A stretch of DNA of 64,000 bases from Ancrocorticia sp047602305 (GCA_047602305.1 JASGHO010000001.1:496001-560000); one strand, 5' to 3'; counted from the first letter of the stretch, positions 18,060-27,099 are shown. Notes: a model not told the origin generated them from the letters alone. Numbers and translations are program-made.

Positions 18060-20243
18060 ATGGAAACCGAGTTGGTGGCGTTGTGTGAAGCGTTGGCGAA
18101 CGAGTGTGAGAACTTGAAGCTGGACGCGCTCGCGACAGAAACCTGCGTCGAGTTACTCAGTGTGTTGGGCACCACAAAGCTGCAATTGGAGGGGGTGCGA
18201 ACTGCTGTTATCGGACACCTCGCTTCGATTGAACGCAAGCGCAGGGAACATCTCCGGAGCGATAGTGGATCAGAACCGGGTGCAGATGCTCCGCCTGGTG
18301 CCGTGAAGGGAAAGATACTTGGTGAGTCGCACTCGATCTGGGAGTCGGTGGAGCGAACCGGGAAGCAGTCACCCAAGAAGGTGGGCCAGGAAGTGCGCCG
18401 CGCGCAGGCGGTTCGCGAACTGTACCCGGGCTTCGGTCAAGCAATGCGGGCAGGAAAAATTTCGGGTGACTACGTGGACGTGCTGCAATCGGCATTTCGG
18501 TCGGGTGAGTTGAAGGAACGAGCCGCGCAGGCCGAGGCTTGGTTCCTGGAGCGTGCGCTCGCCCAGCCTGTCGAACAGTTCCGGAAGAGCGTGCAGGCCT
18601 GGAAGTTTCGGAATGCGCCGCGCGCGGCTGAGGCCCAGGCGAAGCAGGACACACAGTCGGAAGTCTTCAGGGTCTCACGTGAAGGAGGCGGATATCGGCT
18701 CTCGGGTTGGCTGGGCCCCATCAATGGTGCGATCGTGCGTCAGGTAATTGGCCAGGCAATCGGCGTTCCTTCGCGTGATGACGAACGCTCCCCCGGTCAA
18801 CGTGGAGCTGACGCGTTGCTGCATGTCGTTCATCTTGCGATGGCCGGAGAGTTGGTTCGGGCAGATGGGCAGTTGGTGCAAGCCGGTGAAGAGGGAGCGC
18901 GGCCGGGTGAAGAAATATTAGACGGAGAAAGTCAGTCCGATGGAGGCAAGTTGGGGCAGAGTTGGGAGCTTCGAGAGCATAGTTGGCCCGGTCCAGTTCG
19001 TTCTGCGAACACCTCTCGTTCGGTGAGTACTCCGCTTACTCAACGCGTCGGTGCACGCTACCAGATGCTTGTCCACGTCCCGCTGGCGACTCTCGTCCAA
19101 ACGGAACGTGCGATCCAGCAAGGGTGCAGTCATCTCGATCATCTTGAGCAGGTCCTTCAAGGTGACGGGTTGGGAACCGGAGGTGAGCGGCGTAATGCAC
19201 TAGATCGGAGCGGCTTAACAGCGCCTAGTGTTCCAAGAGTGGAAGGCGATCCAGGAATGAAGGGTGATCCAGAAAGCTTGGCTCATCGGGAACCTCGACT
19301 GGAGCTGGAACCAGATTCCAACGCAGAGCGCGGATGGCATCACGGATCGCTGGAGAATCCTTTTTCAACATTGCCCCCGTGCCCGGTGAGCGGACATGGA
19401 ATCGGAGGTCAGGGATGCTGCTTGGATGGAAGGAAGCCTGTCACTGCGGAGATGGACCACCAACTCGGGAGAGTAAAGGCGTTGATCAAGGCAGGAGTCT
19501 GTCCAGATGCGTTGGAGAATTTCGAACCGGCTACTCTCACCGATGGAACTCCACTGGCTCCTAGCCAACTGGCGCGAATGATGTGCTCCTCGGGAATTTC
19601 CCGCATCGTGTTCTCCGCACATGGGGAGCCTTTGGATGCCTCTCGCTCTCAGCGCCGGTTTTCTTCAACTCAGGAGAAAGCGATCATCAGCAGAGACCGA
19701 AGCTGCCGTTACCCGGGTTGTGGGCGAGGACTCGACATGTGCGAGATCCACCATGCGCACACTTGGCACGACGGCGGCGCCACAACCACGGATAACGGGC
19801 TACTGCTCTGCTTCCATCATCATCAATACATCCATTCCGAACACATCGTCATCACTCACCACGCTGGCGGCTTCGTGTTCACCAGAGCGAATGGGAGTGT
19901 CGTTGGAATCCGACGGAATGAGAGCGCGGCGGGAGCTCAACCGTGTGAGAGCACAGCCGATATCTGGCGACCCGAGAAAGTGACGAGAACGCAACAGTAC
20001 GAGAGTGTGGAGAGAATCAGGCCACCCGAGAAAGTGATGGGAACTCACCGTGGAAGCTCAGCACACGAAAACACGAAACCAAAGGAGGACCTCGTGGGGT
20101 CCCAGCGGCCGGGGTGTAAGGAAGGCGCCCGGCATCACGACAGCATGGCGGAGATCCAGCAGCGTGAGAACGCAGTGCGTGAAGCTCAGCCGCAGGACCT
20201 CACCACGACAATTCAGGAAGGACTATTCGACATGAGTGCATAA
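18060..20243 (+). CDS. DUF222-containing HNH endonuclease (13E12-type)
   Basis: A 727-residue protein with an N-terminal DUF222 region (about 1-400, interrupted by low-complexity inserts) and an HNH nuclease near 545-600. The nuclease shows two zinc Cys (CRYPGC), then CEIHHAHTWHDGG, the Asn of TTTDNGLLLC, and FHHHQYIH. The last 110 residues are a polar, repetitive tail with RPEK/RPPEK and TQQYES-type units. Members occur in many copies in actinobacteria; the biological role is unclear, though SOS induction is known for some. The ATG at 18060 follows GAGAGGGGG; a GTG at 18051 overlaps that site. Confidence 0.85.
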   Translation: METELVALCEALANECENLKLDALATETCVELLSVLGTTKLQLEGVRTAVIGHLASIERKRREHLRSDSGSEPGADAPPGAVKGKILGESHSIWESVERTGKQSPKKVGQEVRRAQAVRELYPGFGQAMRAGKISGDYVDVLQSAFRSGELKERAAQAEAWFLERALAQPVEQFRKSVQAWKFRNAPRAAEAQAKQDTQSEVFRVSREGGGYRLSGWLGPINGAIVRQVIGQAIGVPSRDDERSPGQRGADALLHVVHLAMAGELVRADGQLVQAGEEGARPGEEILDGESQSDGGKLGQSWELREHSWPGPVRSANTSRSVSTPLTQRVGARYQMLVHVPLATLVQTERAIQQGCSHLDHLEQVLQGDGLGTGGERRNALDRSGLTAPSVPRVEGDPGMKGDPESLAHREPRLELEPDSNAERGWHHGSLENPFSTLPPCPVSGHGIGGQGCCLDGRKPVTAEMDHQLGRVKALIKAGVCPDALENFEPATLTDGTPLAPSQLARMMCSSGISRIVFSAHGEPLDASRSQRRFSSTQEKAIISRDRSCRYPGCGRGLDMCEIHHAHTWHDGGATTTDNGLLLCFHHHQYIHSEHIVITHHAGGFVFTRANGSVVGIRRNESAAGAQPCESTADIWRPEKVTRTQQYESVERIRPPEKVMGTHRGSSAHENTKPKEDLVGSQRPGCKEGARHHDSMAEIQQRENAVREAQPQDLTTTIQEGLFDMSA

Positions 20244-20313
20244 GCGTACTGGCTACACTTCCGGTGAGCTGCTTACTTCTCGCGGACTACTCCAATCGTC
20301 TGTTGCGCGCTAG

Positions 20314-20460
20314 CTTGCGCTGGGTGACCTGCTGGTGCGGCCGCTTGCGCTGGGTCACGTGCTGGTGCGGCCGCTTGCGCTGGGTGACCTGCTAGTGCGG
20401 CCGCTTGCGCTGGGTGACCTGCTAGTGCGGCAGCTTGCGCTAGGTCACGTGCTGGTGGCG
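20314..20460. repeat. 30-bp tandem repeat, five units
   Basis: Four full units start at 20314, 20344, 20374 and 20404, and a diverged fifth starts at 20434. Each begins CTTGCGCTGGGT and ends GGTGCGGCC/CAG. No spacers separate the units, so this is a minisatellite and not a CRISPR array. It abuts the decayed pxpA remnant. Confidence 0.95.
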
Positions 20461-20884
20461 CAGAAAGGACTCGGGAAGCCCGATTTCTACCTGGCGGCTC
20501 TCGATCTCGATCGTCATACGTTCGACAATTGGGGCGGCCAGGGTTGGAATGGCGGATGCCTCCGCCTGCGCGATGATCAGGGCACCGGCAAGGGCCATCA
20601 GGGGGAGTTCCGGGTTGATGGCGAGCATGGCGTCGATCACCGCGGCGCCCGGGCTTCATCACGAGCGATCCGGTTATAGACTGCGCCATTGGGCGCCGAC
20701 CAAACCCCACCAAGTCCAGGTAAGAGACGTGCGCGCCAACGTTCACTCCACGAGCTGCCGCGGTGCGAACCGTCGCCAACATGGAATGCGGATCCCCGGC
20801 ATGGAAACCACAGGCAACGTTGGCGCTGGTGACGATATCGAGGAAGGAACGTGCCAGCAATAAAAGGAAATGGGCCACGCGCAA
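20440..20884 (-). pseudogene. pxpA: Decayed 5-oxoprolinase subunit A (LamB/YcsF) remnant
   Basis: Three pieces of the LamB/YcsF family lie in order but in different frames. Piece 1 (20884 to about 20674) has VTSANVACGFHAGDP, GAHVSY and GFGRRPM. Piece 2 (20690-20637) has NGAVYNRIARDE. Piece 3 (20642-20440) has DAMLAINPELPLMALAGA and continues to a stop. The N-terminal 20-25 residues and roughly 35 residues after GRR are missing. At least two frameshifts and a deletion make a working enzyme impossible. Intact PxpABC opens 5-oxoproline to glutamate. No pxpB or pxpC is nearby. Confidence 0.85.
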
Positions 20885-20898
20885 CGCACATGGCCCAT
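20870..20898 (-). terminator. Terminator of the der operon
   Basis: On the minus strand ATGGGCCA pairs with TGGCCCAT (20891-20898 with 20870-20877) and is followed by TTCCTTTTATT, a T-rich tail. It lies 39 bases after the der stop and ends the long xerD-to-der operon. Confidence 0.75.
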
Positions 20899-20907
20899 CT
20901 CCTCGTC

Positions 20908-20943
20908 ATTCCCCGGTGCTACTTAATTCCCCGGTGCTACTTA
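20908..20943. repeat. 18-bp tandem duplication at the der stop codon
   Basis: ATTCCCCGGTGCTACTTA occurs twice back to back (20908-20925 and 20926-20943). The second copy contains the der stop codon, so the duplication adds a second in-frame stop just beyond the first. Confidence 0.9.
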
Positions 20944-22427
20944 CGCTTGCGCTTCTCGCGCACTCGCACCGAGATCTGAATCGGCGTTCCGGTGAAACCG
21001 AAGGTCTCACGCAGCTTGTTCTCGATGAAACGGCGATAACCGGCCTCGATGAATCCCGACGCAAAGAGCACGAAGCGCGGCGGGCGCGACGCCACCTGGG
21101 TGGCGAAGAGAATACGCGGCTGCTTTCCGCCACGTACCGGGTGCGGGTGGGCGGCGGAGAGCTCACCGAGGAAGGAGTTGAGCTTACCGGTGGAGATGCG
21201 CATCTCCCACGAATCCAACGCCTCGTGCATGGCACGGGTGAGGCGGTTGGTGTGCCAGCCCGTCACCGCGGAGAGGTTGACGCGTTCGGCCCAGCGCAGC
21301 TGCACCAACTCACGCTCCAGCTCGCGGTCGAGCTCCATGCGGCGCTCCTCGTCCACCAGATCCCACTTGTTGCACACGATGACCAGCGCGCGCCCCGCGT
21401 CCACCACCTGCTGCATGACACGAATGTCCTGCTCGGTGAGGTTGACGGAGGCGTCGATGAGCACCAGGCCCAGCTCCGCCTTCTCGATGGCGGCCTGGGT
21501 GCGCAGCGAGGCGTAGTAGTCCGCGCCGGAGGTCTGGTGCACACGGCGGCGAATACCGGCGGTGTCCACGAAGGTCCACACCTCGCCGTCGAGCTCAATA
21601 TTTTCGTCGACCGGATCGCGCGTGGTTCCCGCGGTGGGGTCAACCACCACGCGTTCGGCGCGCGCCAGCTTGTTGAGCAGCGAGGACTTGCCAACGTTCG
21701 GGCGCCCCACCAGCGCGATGCGGCTCGGGCCGTGCTTGGGAGCGGCGGCAGCCACAGCGGACTTCTCCGGCAGCACCTTGAGCGCGGCGTCCAGCAGATC
21801 GCCGATACCGCGGCCGTGCATGGCGGAAATCGAGTACGGCTCCCCCAGTCCGAGGCCCCACAGTACGGCGGCGTCGGATTCTTGCATCGGCGAATCCACC
21901 TTGTTGGCGGCGAGAATCACCGGGCGATTGGAGCGGCGCAGCAAGCGCACCAGCTGCGCGTCCGTGTTGGTGATACCCACCGTGGCGTCCACCACCAGCA
22001 CCACGGCGTCGCTGAACTCGATCGCGGCTTCGGCCTGGCGCGCCACCGAGGCGTCGATTCCGGCAACATCGGCTTCCCAGCCGCCGGTATCGAGCAGCGT
22101 GAAGTCGCGTCCGTTCCAGCTCGCCGGGTAGGAGACGCGATCGCGCGTTACGCCGGGAGTGTCCTGGACGACGGCGACGCGGCGGCCAACGATACGGTTG
22201 ACCAGCGTCGACTTGCCCACGTTGGGGCGGCCGATGATGGCAAGCACCGGGTGCCCCTGCGCCACTTCCTCTTCCCAGAAGAAGTCCTCTTCGGACAGAA
22301 CCGCGAAGTCCTCGTCCGAGAGTTCGTAGTCCTCCAGGTTGCCGCGCAGCAGCTCCGCCTGGAGTTCGTCGTCGGTGACTGAGTCGGCGCCGAGGCCGGC
22401 GCCGGTTTCGAAGTTTTCTTCACTCAT
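20937..22427 (-). CDS. der: Ribosome-associated GTPase Der (EngA)
   Basis: A 496-residue tandem GTPase needed for late 50S subunit assembly. The two G domains show GRPNVGKST near 67-75 and GRPNVGKSS near 240, each with its NKxD motif (ANKVD, CNKWD). A KH-like domain ends in a basic tail (RVREKRKRK). An acidic N-terminal extension of about 60 residues precedes the first G domain, common in actinobacteria. The ATG overlaps the end of the tyrA-cmk frame (ATGA), so translation is coupled. Last gene of the operon. Confidence 0.95.
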   Translation of the reverse strand: MSEENFETGAGLGADSVTDDELQAELLRGNLEDYELSDEDFAVLSEEDFFWEEEVAQGHPVLAIIGRPNVGKSTLVNRIVGRRVAVVQDTPGVTRDRVSYPASWNGRDFTLLDTGGWEADVAGIDASVARQAEAAIEFSDAVVLVVDATVGITNTDAQLVRLLRRSNRPVILAANKVDSPMQESDAAVLWGLGLGEPYSISAMHGRGIGDLLDAALKVLPEKSAVAAAAPKHGPSRIALVGRPNVGKSSLLNKLARAERVVVDPTAGTTRDPVDENIELDGEVWTFVDTAGIRRRVHQTSGADYYASLRTQAAIEKAELGLVLIDASVNLTEQDIRVMQQVVDAGRALVIVCNKWDLVDEERRMELDRELERELVQLRWAERVNLSAVTGWHTNRLTRAMHEALDSWEMRISTGKLNSFLGELSAAHPHPVRGGKQPRILFATQVASRPPRFVLFASGFIEAGYRRFIENKLRETFGFTGTPIQISVRVREKRKRK

Positions 22428-24193
22428 CGCATATCCTCCGGAATCAGCGAGATGACGGCATCCACGACTTCGTCGATGGAGAGGTTGGACGAGTCGATGG
22501 TGGTGACGCCGTCCTGTGCGGTCATAAATTGGGAGACGGTGGAATCGTCCGCGTCGCGGCGTACCACTTCGTCACGGGTGGCGGCGATGGCGGCGGCATC
22601 CGCGCTGCCGCGCACTTCCAGGGCGCGGCGCGCAAGCCGGGCTTCCTCGGAGGCGGTGACGAGCGCGCGGACGTCGGCGTCGGGGGCTACCACGGTGGTG
22701 ATGTCGCGCCCTTCGGCGACGATGCCCTGGGTGGCGGCGGCGATGATCTGGCGCTGGCGGCGCTTCAACTCGGCGCGCACTTCCAGGTTGGTGGCCACCT
22801 TGGAGACCACCTTGGACAGTTCCGAGGCACGAATGGCCGCGGTGATATCCACGCCACCACACAGGATCGTCTGATCCGTGGGATCGAGCGGCATCTGCAG
22901 CGGCATCTGCACGGTGGCGGCAGCTACCTCAGCTTGATCGTCGAGGTTGATCCCCTGATGATCGCACCACCAGGCGGCGGCGCGGTACATGGCACCGGTG
23001 TCCAGGTAGGCCAGGCCGAGCTTCTGGGCGACCCGACGCGAGACCGTCGACTTGCCGGAACCGGACGGGCCATCCAGCGCAATAACAACACCCATCTGCT
23101 TTTCCTCTCCTTCGATGATGACCTGCCAGCCACGCTGCTCCAGAGAGCGCGCCAGGTAGCGGGCCTGGCTCGGTACCACCGAGATCATGCCTCGTCCCAC
23201 ACTCTGACCAAACGAGTGTTCCAGCTGGAAATCTTCAATATTGACGCCGATATCGCCGATCTCACCGAAGAGACGGCCCAGCTCACCCGGCTTGTCCGGG
23301 ATGAGCACAATGACTTCGGAGTAGCGCCGCGGCGCTCCTCCATGCTTTCCGGGAATGCGGCCCACTCCCTCGTTTCCGCGCAAGATGGCGCGGGAGACTC
23401 CGGCGAGCACACCCGGAGCAAACGGATCGTCAGATCCAGGCTCAAGCGCCGCAATGAGGCGGCTCAGCTCGAAGTTGACGCCGCGTAGCACATCCGTCAC
23501 CGCGGGAGCATTCCCGGCAATGATGGTGGCCCACAGCGCCGAATCCGAGTGCGCGATGCGAGTGACGTCGCGTAGTCCCTGCCCGGCCAACTCCAGCGCC
23601 TCGCCCGGCGCCTGGCGCAGTGCGCCCGCCACCAGGGAGGACACCAACTGCGGCATGTGCGACACCAGCGCCACCGAGCGGTCGTGCTGGGCGGGCTCCA
23701 TGATGATGGGAAGCGAACCGACGTCGAGCGCCAGCTGCTGCATCGCCTGAACGAGCTCAGCAGCAGTACGTGCCCCCGCGGTGATCACCCACGGGCGCCC
23801 GGCAAACAGGTCGGCATCGGCTGCGATGGCGCCAGAGCGCTCACGCCCAGCCATCGGATGGCAGCCCACGTACCGATCGGACAGCGCGCACTCGTCCACC
23901 TCGTCCACCACACGCTGCTTCACCGACGCCACATCCGTGACCCAGGCGTTCGGGTAACGCCGCAAGGCATCCACCACCACGCGCGCGGCCACATCCGGGG
24001 GCGTGGCCACCACGACCAGGCCCGGTTCCGGATCGTCCAGGCTCGCGATCTCGCCAGCGCCCAGATCACGGGCGAGCGCCTGGGCAGCCAGAGACATATC
24101 CTCCAGCTGCACCGGCACGCCCATCTGGCGCAGACGCAAGCCCAATGAGGCACCGAGCAACCCGGTGCCGATAATACGGACGGGTGCTCTCAT
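22424..24193 (-). CDS. tyrA-cmk: Prephenate dehydrogenase-cytidylate kinase fusion
   Basis: One 589-residue frame joins two normally separate enzymes. Residues 1-366 are TyrA: Rossmann loop GTGLLGASLG, prephenate-site segment HPMAGRERSG, and an ACT regulatory domain near 290-365 (VIVLIPDKPGELGRLFGEIG). Residues 367-589 are a full-length Cmk: P-loop DGPSGSGKST near 374, LDTGAMYRA, and EGRDITT. TyrA makes 4-hydroxyphenylpyruvate for tyrosine; Cmk phosphorylates CMP and dCMP. No stop separates them, but an ATG at 23095 with AGGAG 11 bases upstream could also start free Cmk. The order rluB-tyrA-cmk-der matches the usual actinobacterial order, so the fusion probably came from stop-codon loss. Confidence 0.92.
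   Translation of the reverse strand: MRAPVRIIGTGLLGASLGLRLRQMGVPVQLEDMSLAAQALARDLGAGEIASLDDPEPGLVVVATPPDVAARVVVDALRRYPNAWVTDVASVKQRVVDEVDECALSDRYVGCHPMAGRERSGAIAADADLFAGRPWVITAGARTAAELVQAMQQLALDVGSLPIIMEPAQHDRSVALVSHMPQLVSSLVAGALRQAPGEALELAGQGLRDVTRIAHSDSALWATIIAGNAPAVTDVLRGVNFELSRLIAALEPGSDDPFAPGVLAGVSRAILRGNEGVGRIPGKHGGAPRRYSEVIVLIPDKPGELGRLFGEIGDIGVNIEDFQLEHSFGQSVGRGMISVVPSQARYLARSLEQRGWQVIIEGEEKQMGVVIALDGPSGSGKSTVSRRVAQKLGLAYLDTGAMYRAAAWWCDHQGINLDDQAEVAAATVQMPLQMPLDPTDQTILCGGVDITAAIRASELSKVVSKVATNLEVRAELKRRQRQIIAAATQGIVAEGRDITTVVAPDADVRALVTASEEARLARRALEVRGSADAAAIAATRDEVVRRDADDSTVSQFMTAQDGVTTIDSSNLSIDEVVDAVISLIPEDMR
23095..23113 (-). promoter_or_regulatory. Internal ribosome site and start for free cytidylate kinase
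   Basis: On the minus strand GAAGGAGAGG precedes the in-frame ATG ending at 23095 at usable distance. Translation from here gives a 223-residue Cmk, the normal family length, so both fusion and free kinase may exist. Confidence 0.55.
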
Positions 24194-24194
24194 C

Positions 24195-24938
24195 TCACAT
24201 CCCGACGGAATGCATGAGGGCGCTCAGCTCGCTGCCTGCAACCACGCGGGTGCGGCCCGGCTTGAGGCGGCCCACTTCAATGGTGCCGAACTTGGTGCGC
24301 ACCAGCTCCATGACGGGGTGTCCCACCTCGTCCATGATGCGGCGCACGATGCGGTTGCGGCCCGAGTGCAGCGTGATCTCCACGATCGAGTTGCGGGGTG
24401 CCGACTCGCGCAGAACGAACTTGTCCACCTTGATGGGGCCGTCCTCCAGCGTGATGCCATCGGTGAGGACGCGACCCAGGCCGCGGGTGACGGGCCCTTC
24501 GACGCGGGCAATATAGGTCTTGGGAACCTCGTAGGAGGGGTGTGTGAGGCGGTGGGTCAGTTCGCCGTCGTTCGACAGCAAAATGATGCCTTCGGTGTCC
24601 TGATCGAGGCGACCCACGTGATACAAACGCGTGGGAATTTCGGTGACGTACTGGGCCAGGCCGGGCCGTCCCATGTCATCTTCCATGGTGGAGACGACGC
24701 CCGGCGGCTTGTAGAGCGCGATCGTCAGTTTGTTCTCGTCGATCTGAATCGGCATGCCGTCCACGTGAATGGTGGCGCGGGAGGGATCAACGCGGGCGCC
24801 GAGTCGGGTGATAATCTTGCCGTCAACTTCAACGCGTCCCTGCTCAATGAGGCGTTCGCACAGTCGGCGGGATCCAATACCGGCGTGAGCCATTACCTTC
24901 TGGAGGCGCTCACCGCGGGGGTCAATAGGGCTGCTCAT
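24195..24938 (-). CDS. rluB: Ribosomal large-subunit pseudouridine synthase (RluB/RsuA family)
   Basis: A 247-residue rRNA pseudouridine synthase: S4 RNA-binding domain (1-60, RLQKVMAHAGIGSRR), then the catalytic domain with GRLDQDTEGIILLSNDG near 130-146, whose first Asp is the nucleophile, and the RNRIVRRIMDEVGHPV segment. It sits between scpB and tyrA as in most actinobacteria and probably modifies 23S rRNA. Its ATG overlaps the scpB stop by 4 bases, and tyrA starts 1 base after its stop. Confidence 0.92.
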   Translation of the reverse strand: MSSPIDPRGERLQKVMAHAGIGSRRLCERLIEQGRVEVDGKIITRLGARVDPSRATIHVDGMPIQIDENKLTIALYKPPGVVSTMEDDMGRPGLAQYVTEIPTRLYHVGRLDQDTEGIILLSNDGELTHRLTHPSYEVPKTYIARVEGPVTRGLGRVLTDGITLEDGPIKVDKFVLRESAPRNSIVEITLHSGRNRIVRRIMDEVGHPVMELVRTKFGTIEVGRLKPGRTRVVAGSELSALMHSVGM

Positions 24939-25498
24939 CGCAATTCCTGTTCTGTTTCGTCCAGTTCGGACAGGTCCGGCACCATCGGTGCCAGCGGTTC
25001 TAGTTCTTCCAGGGAGTTCATCCCCATGATCTCCAGGAAGAAGGGAGTGGTGCCGTACAAAACGGCACCGGTGGCCTCGGTCACTGCGACTTCGGCAACG
25101 AGTCCGCGCATCATCAATGTGCGAACGACGGAATCTACACTAACACCTCTGATCGCCGCAATCTGCGCCCGGGAGACAGGTTGGCGGTACGCCACAATGG
25201 CGAGCGTCTCAAGTGCTGCCGTGGAGAGTTTCGCCGAGTTCTCCCGGGTGACGAATCCGGCGACGACGTCGGCATATTCCGGGTTGGTATACAGCCTCCA
25301 GCCGTCGGCCACTTGCCGGAGTTCGAATCCACGACGACGGCCTCCGCTTGCGCCCGAATATTCGTCGCGTAATGCCACCAACAGTTCGAGTGCGGCGTCA
25401 TCGGTGAGGCCGGTGGCGCGCCCAATATCCGCTGCTGAGATGGGTGAGGCGACGACGAGGAGAATTGCCTCGATGGCGGCCAGGTCCTGTTCTCTCAT
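24935..25498 (-). CDS. scpB: Segregation and condensation protein B
   Basis: A 187-residue protein made of two winged-helix domains, with the family segments LETLAIVAYRQPVSRAQIAAIRGV and FLEIMGMNSLEEL. ScpB dimerises and binds the ScpA kleisin in the SMC complex that compacts and separates chromosomes. The ATG at 25498 overlaps the scpA stop (ATGA) and follows CAGGAG. The longer frame to 25633 lies inside scpA and is rejected. Confidence 0.93.
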   Translation of the reverse strand: MREQDLAAIEAILLVVASPISAADIGRATGLTDDAALELLVALRDEYSGASGGRRRGFELRQVADGWRLYTNPEYADVVAGFVTRENSAKLSTAALETLAIVAYRQPVSRAQIAAIRGVSVDSVVRTLMMRGLVAEVAVTEATGAVLYGTTPFFLEIMGMNSLEELEPLAPMVPDLSELDETEQELR

Positions 25499-26250
25499 GG
25501 GGTCTCCTGCGCTGCAATAGTTAACGTTTCCAGGGCCTCGGACTGCTCCACCCGAACCTCGCCGCGGCGAATCATTTCCAGGATCGCCATGAAACGCGAG
25601 ACCACGGTTTGGCGATTTTCGGCGTCGGCACACAGCTGCGAGAAGGTGAGGCGCTGGCGCCGCGCAAGAATCTCGCGAACATAAGCGATCTGGCTGGAGA
25701 CCGAGACGAGCGGGTTGTGCAGGTGTTCCAGGCTGACGGTGGGCTCGCTCTGGTCGCGCGAGAAGGCCTGCATCGCGAGCATGGCCAGCTCCTCGGGCGC
25801 GAGGTTGAGTTCGAGCCGCGGCACCAGCCCCACGAACTCTGGATCGAGCGGGACGTCGCGCGCAAAGCTGCGTGATTGCCCCTTCATGATGCGGATGAAA
25901 CCCTGCGAGGCGCGCTTGTAGGCGCGGTACTGCAACAGTTTGGCGAAGAGCAGGTCGCGCTGCTCCAGTAGCTCGAACTCCTCCTCCGATTCCTCGCGGC
26001 CGGGCAGTAGGCGGGCCGCCTTGAGATCGAGAAGGGTGGCGGCCACCACCAGAAACTCGCTCGCCTGGGAGAGGTTGTAGACGCTGTGGGAGCGAATGAA
26101 GGCAATGAACTCGTCCGTCACCTCCGCCAGCGCCACCTCGGTGACGTCAAGGCGCCGCTTGGAAATCAGCGACAGAAGTACCGAGAAGGGACCGGAGAAG
26201 ACGTCGAGAGTGACGGCGAAGGCGCCGCCGTCGCTCCCACTCAGGCGCAA
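25495..26250 (-). CDS. scpA: Segregation and condensation protein A
   Basis: A 251-residue kleisin: N-terminal domain with FSGPFSVLLSLISKRRLDVTEVAL, the middle segment ASEFLVVAATLLDLKAARLLP, and the C-terminal winged helix ending VVSRFMAILEMIRRGEVRVEQ. It bridges the SMC heads together with ScpB. The only available start is TTG at 26250, which overlaps the end of parA by 10 bases and follows AAGGGG; no in-frame ATG or GTG lies nearby. Confidence 0.92.
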   Translation of the reverse strand: MRLSGSDGGAFAVTLDVFSGPFSVLLSLISKRRLDVTEVALAEVTDEFIAFIRSHSVYNLSQASEFLVVAATLLDLKAARLLPGREESEEEFELLEQRDLLFAKLLQYRAYKRASQGFIRIMKGQSRSFARDVPLDPEFVGLVPRLELNLAPEELAMLAMQAFSRDQSEPTVSLEHLHNPLVSVSSQIAYVREILARRQRLTFSQLCADAENRQTVVSRFMAILEMIRRGEVRVEQSEALETLTIAAQETP

Positions 26251-27086
26251 TGCCCCTTGGCAATCACTTCGCGTGCCAAGTGGCGATACGCCTCAGCGGA
26301 GGAATGCGACGGGGCGTACTCGGTGATGGGCTGGGCCGCGATGGTGGCGTCGGGGAACTTCACCGTGCGGGAAATGTAGGTGTTGTACACCTTGTCACCA
26401 AAGCCCTGGCGCACCGAGGACATCACCTCACGCGAATGCAGCGTGCGCATGTCCACCATCGTCAGGAGCACGCCATCAAGCTGCAGTCGCGGATTGAGGC
26501 GATCCTGCACCCGCTCAATCTGTTCCGTCAGCAACGCCACGCCACGCATCGCGAAGTACTCGGCCTCCAACGGGATGAAGACGCCGTGCGCGGCGGTCAG
26601 CGCGTTGACGGTCAGCAGGCCAAGAGAAGGCTGGCAGTCAATGATGATGAGATCGTATTCGTCGAGAACCGGGCGCAGCACGCGCGAGAGCGCCTGCTCT
26701 CGCGCCACCTCGTTAATGAGGATGATTTCGGCCGCCGAAAGATCAATATTGGCGGGCACGATATCGAGATTCGGCACGCCGGTGGGAACGATGATGTCCC
26801 GGATATTGGGCTTCGCCGAGATCAACTCGTTGTAAATGGTGCGCTCCATCGCGCGCGCATTCACACCGAGGCCGGCGCTTGCGGCGCCCTGCGGATCAAA
26901 ATCGACAATAAGGACGCGGCGGCCGTACTCGGCCAGAGCGGCCGCGAGGTTGATCGTCGTCGTCGTTTTTCCGACGCCTCCCTTTTGGTTCGACATCGCA
27001 ATAATGCGAGCGGGACCGTGCGCTTCCAGCGGAGCGGGCTCCGGGAAGTCGATGGAGTCGGAATTCAGGGTGTCTTCATTAGTCAC
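26241..27086 (-). CDS. parA: ParA-family ATPase in the scpAB operon
   Basis: A 281-residue ATPase with the deviant Walker A motif SNQKGGVGKTTT near 35-46, Walker B-like LIIIDCQPSLGLL, and RLNPRLQLDGVLLTMVD. This is the Soj/ParA-like protein always found between xerD and scpA in actinobacteria, distinct from the origin-proximal ParA of parAB. It probably acts in chromosome or protein positioning. The GTG at 27086 lies 13 bases after the xerD stop; the open frame to 27224 runs into xerD and is rejected. Confidence 0.88.
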   Translation of the reverse strand: MTNEDTLNSDSIDFPEPAPLEAHGPARIIAMSNQKGGVGKTTTTINLAAALAEYGRRVLIVDFDPQGAASAGLGVNARAMERTIYNELISAKPNIRDIIVPTGVPNLDIVPANIDLSAAEIILINEVAREQALSRVLRPVLDEYDLIIIDCQPSLGLLTVNALTAAHGVFIPLEAEYFAMRGVALLTEQIERVQDRLNPRLQLDGVLLTMVDMRTLHSREVMSSVRQGFGDKVYNTYISRTVKFPDATIAAQPITEYAPSHSSAEAYRHLAREVIAKGHCA

Positions 27087-27099
27087 GTTCCAACAATAC

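Noticed and set aside
20273..20439. C-terminal extension of the pxpA frame with repeats of AGHPAQAAA type
   Set aside because: This is just the translation of the 30-bp minisatellite after the frame of the gene has been lost; not a real protein end.
20314..20460. Possible CRISPR array
   Set aside because: The 30-bp units are directly adjacent with no spacers, and no cas gene is in the window.
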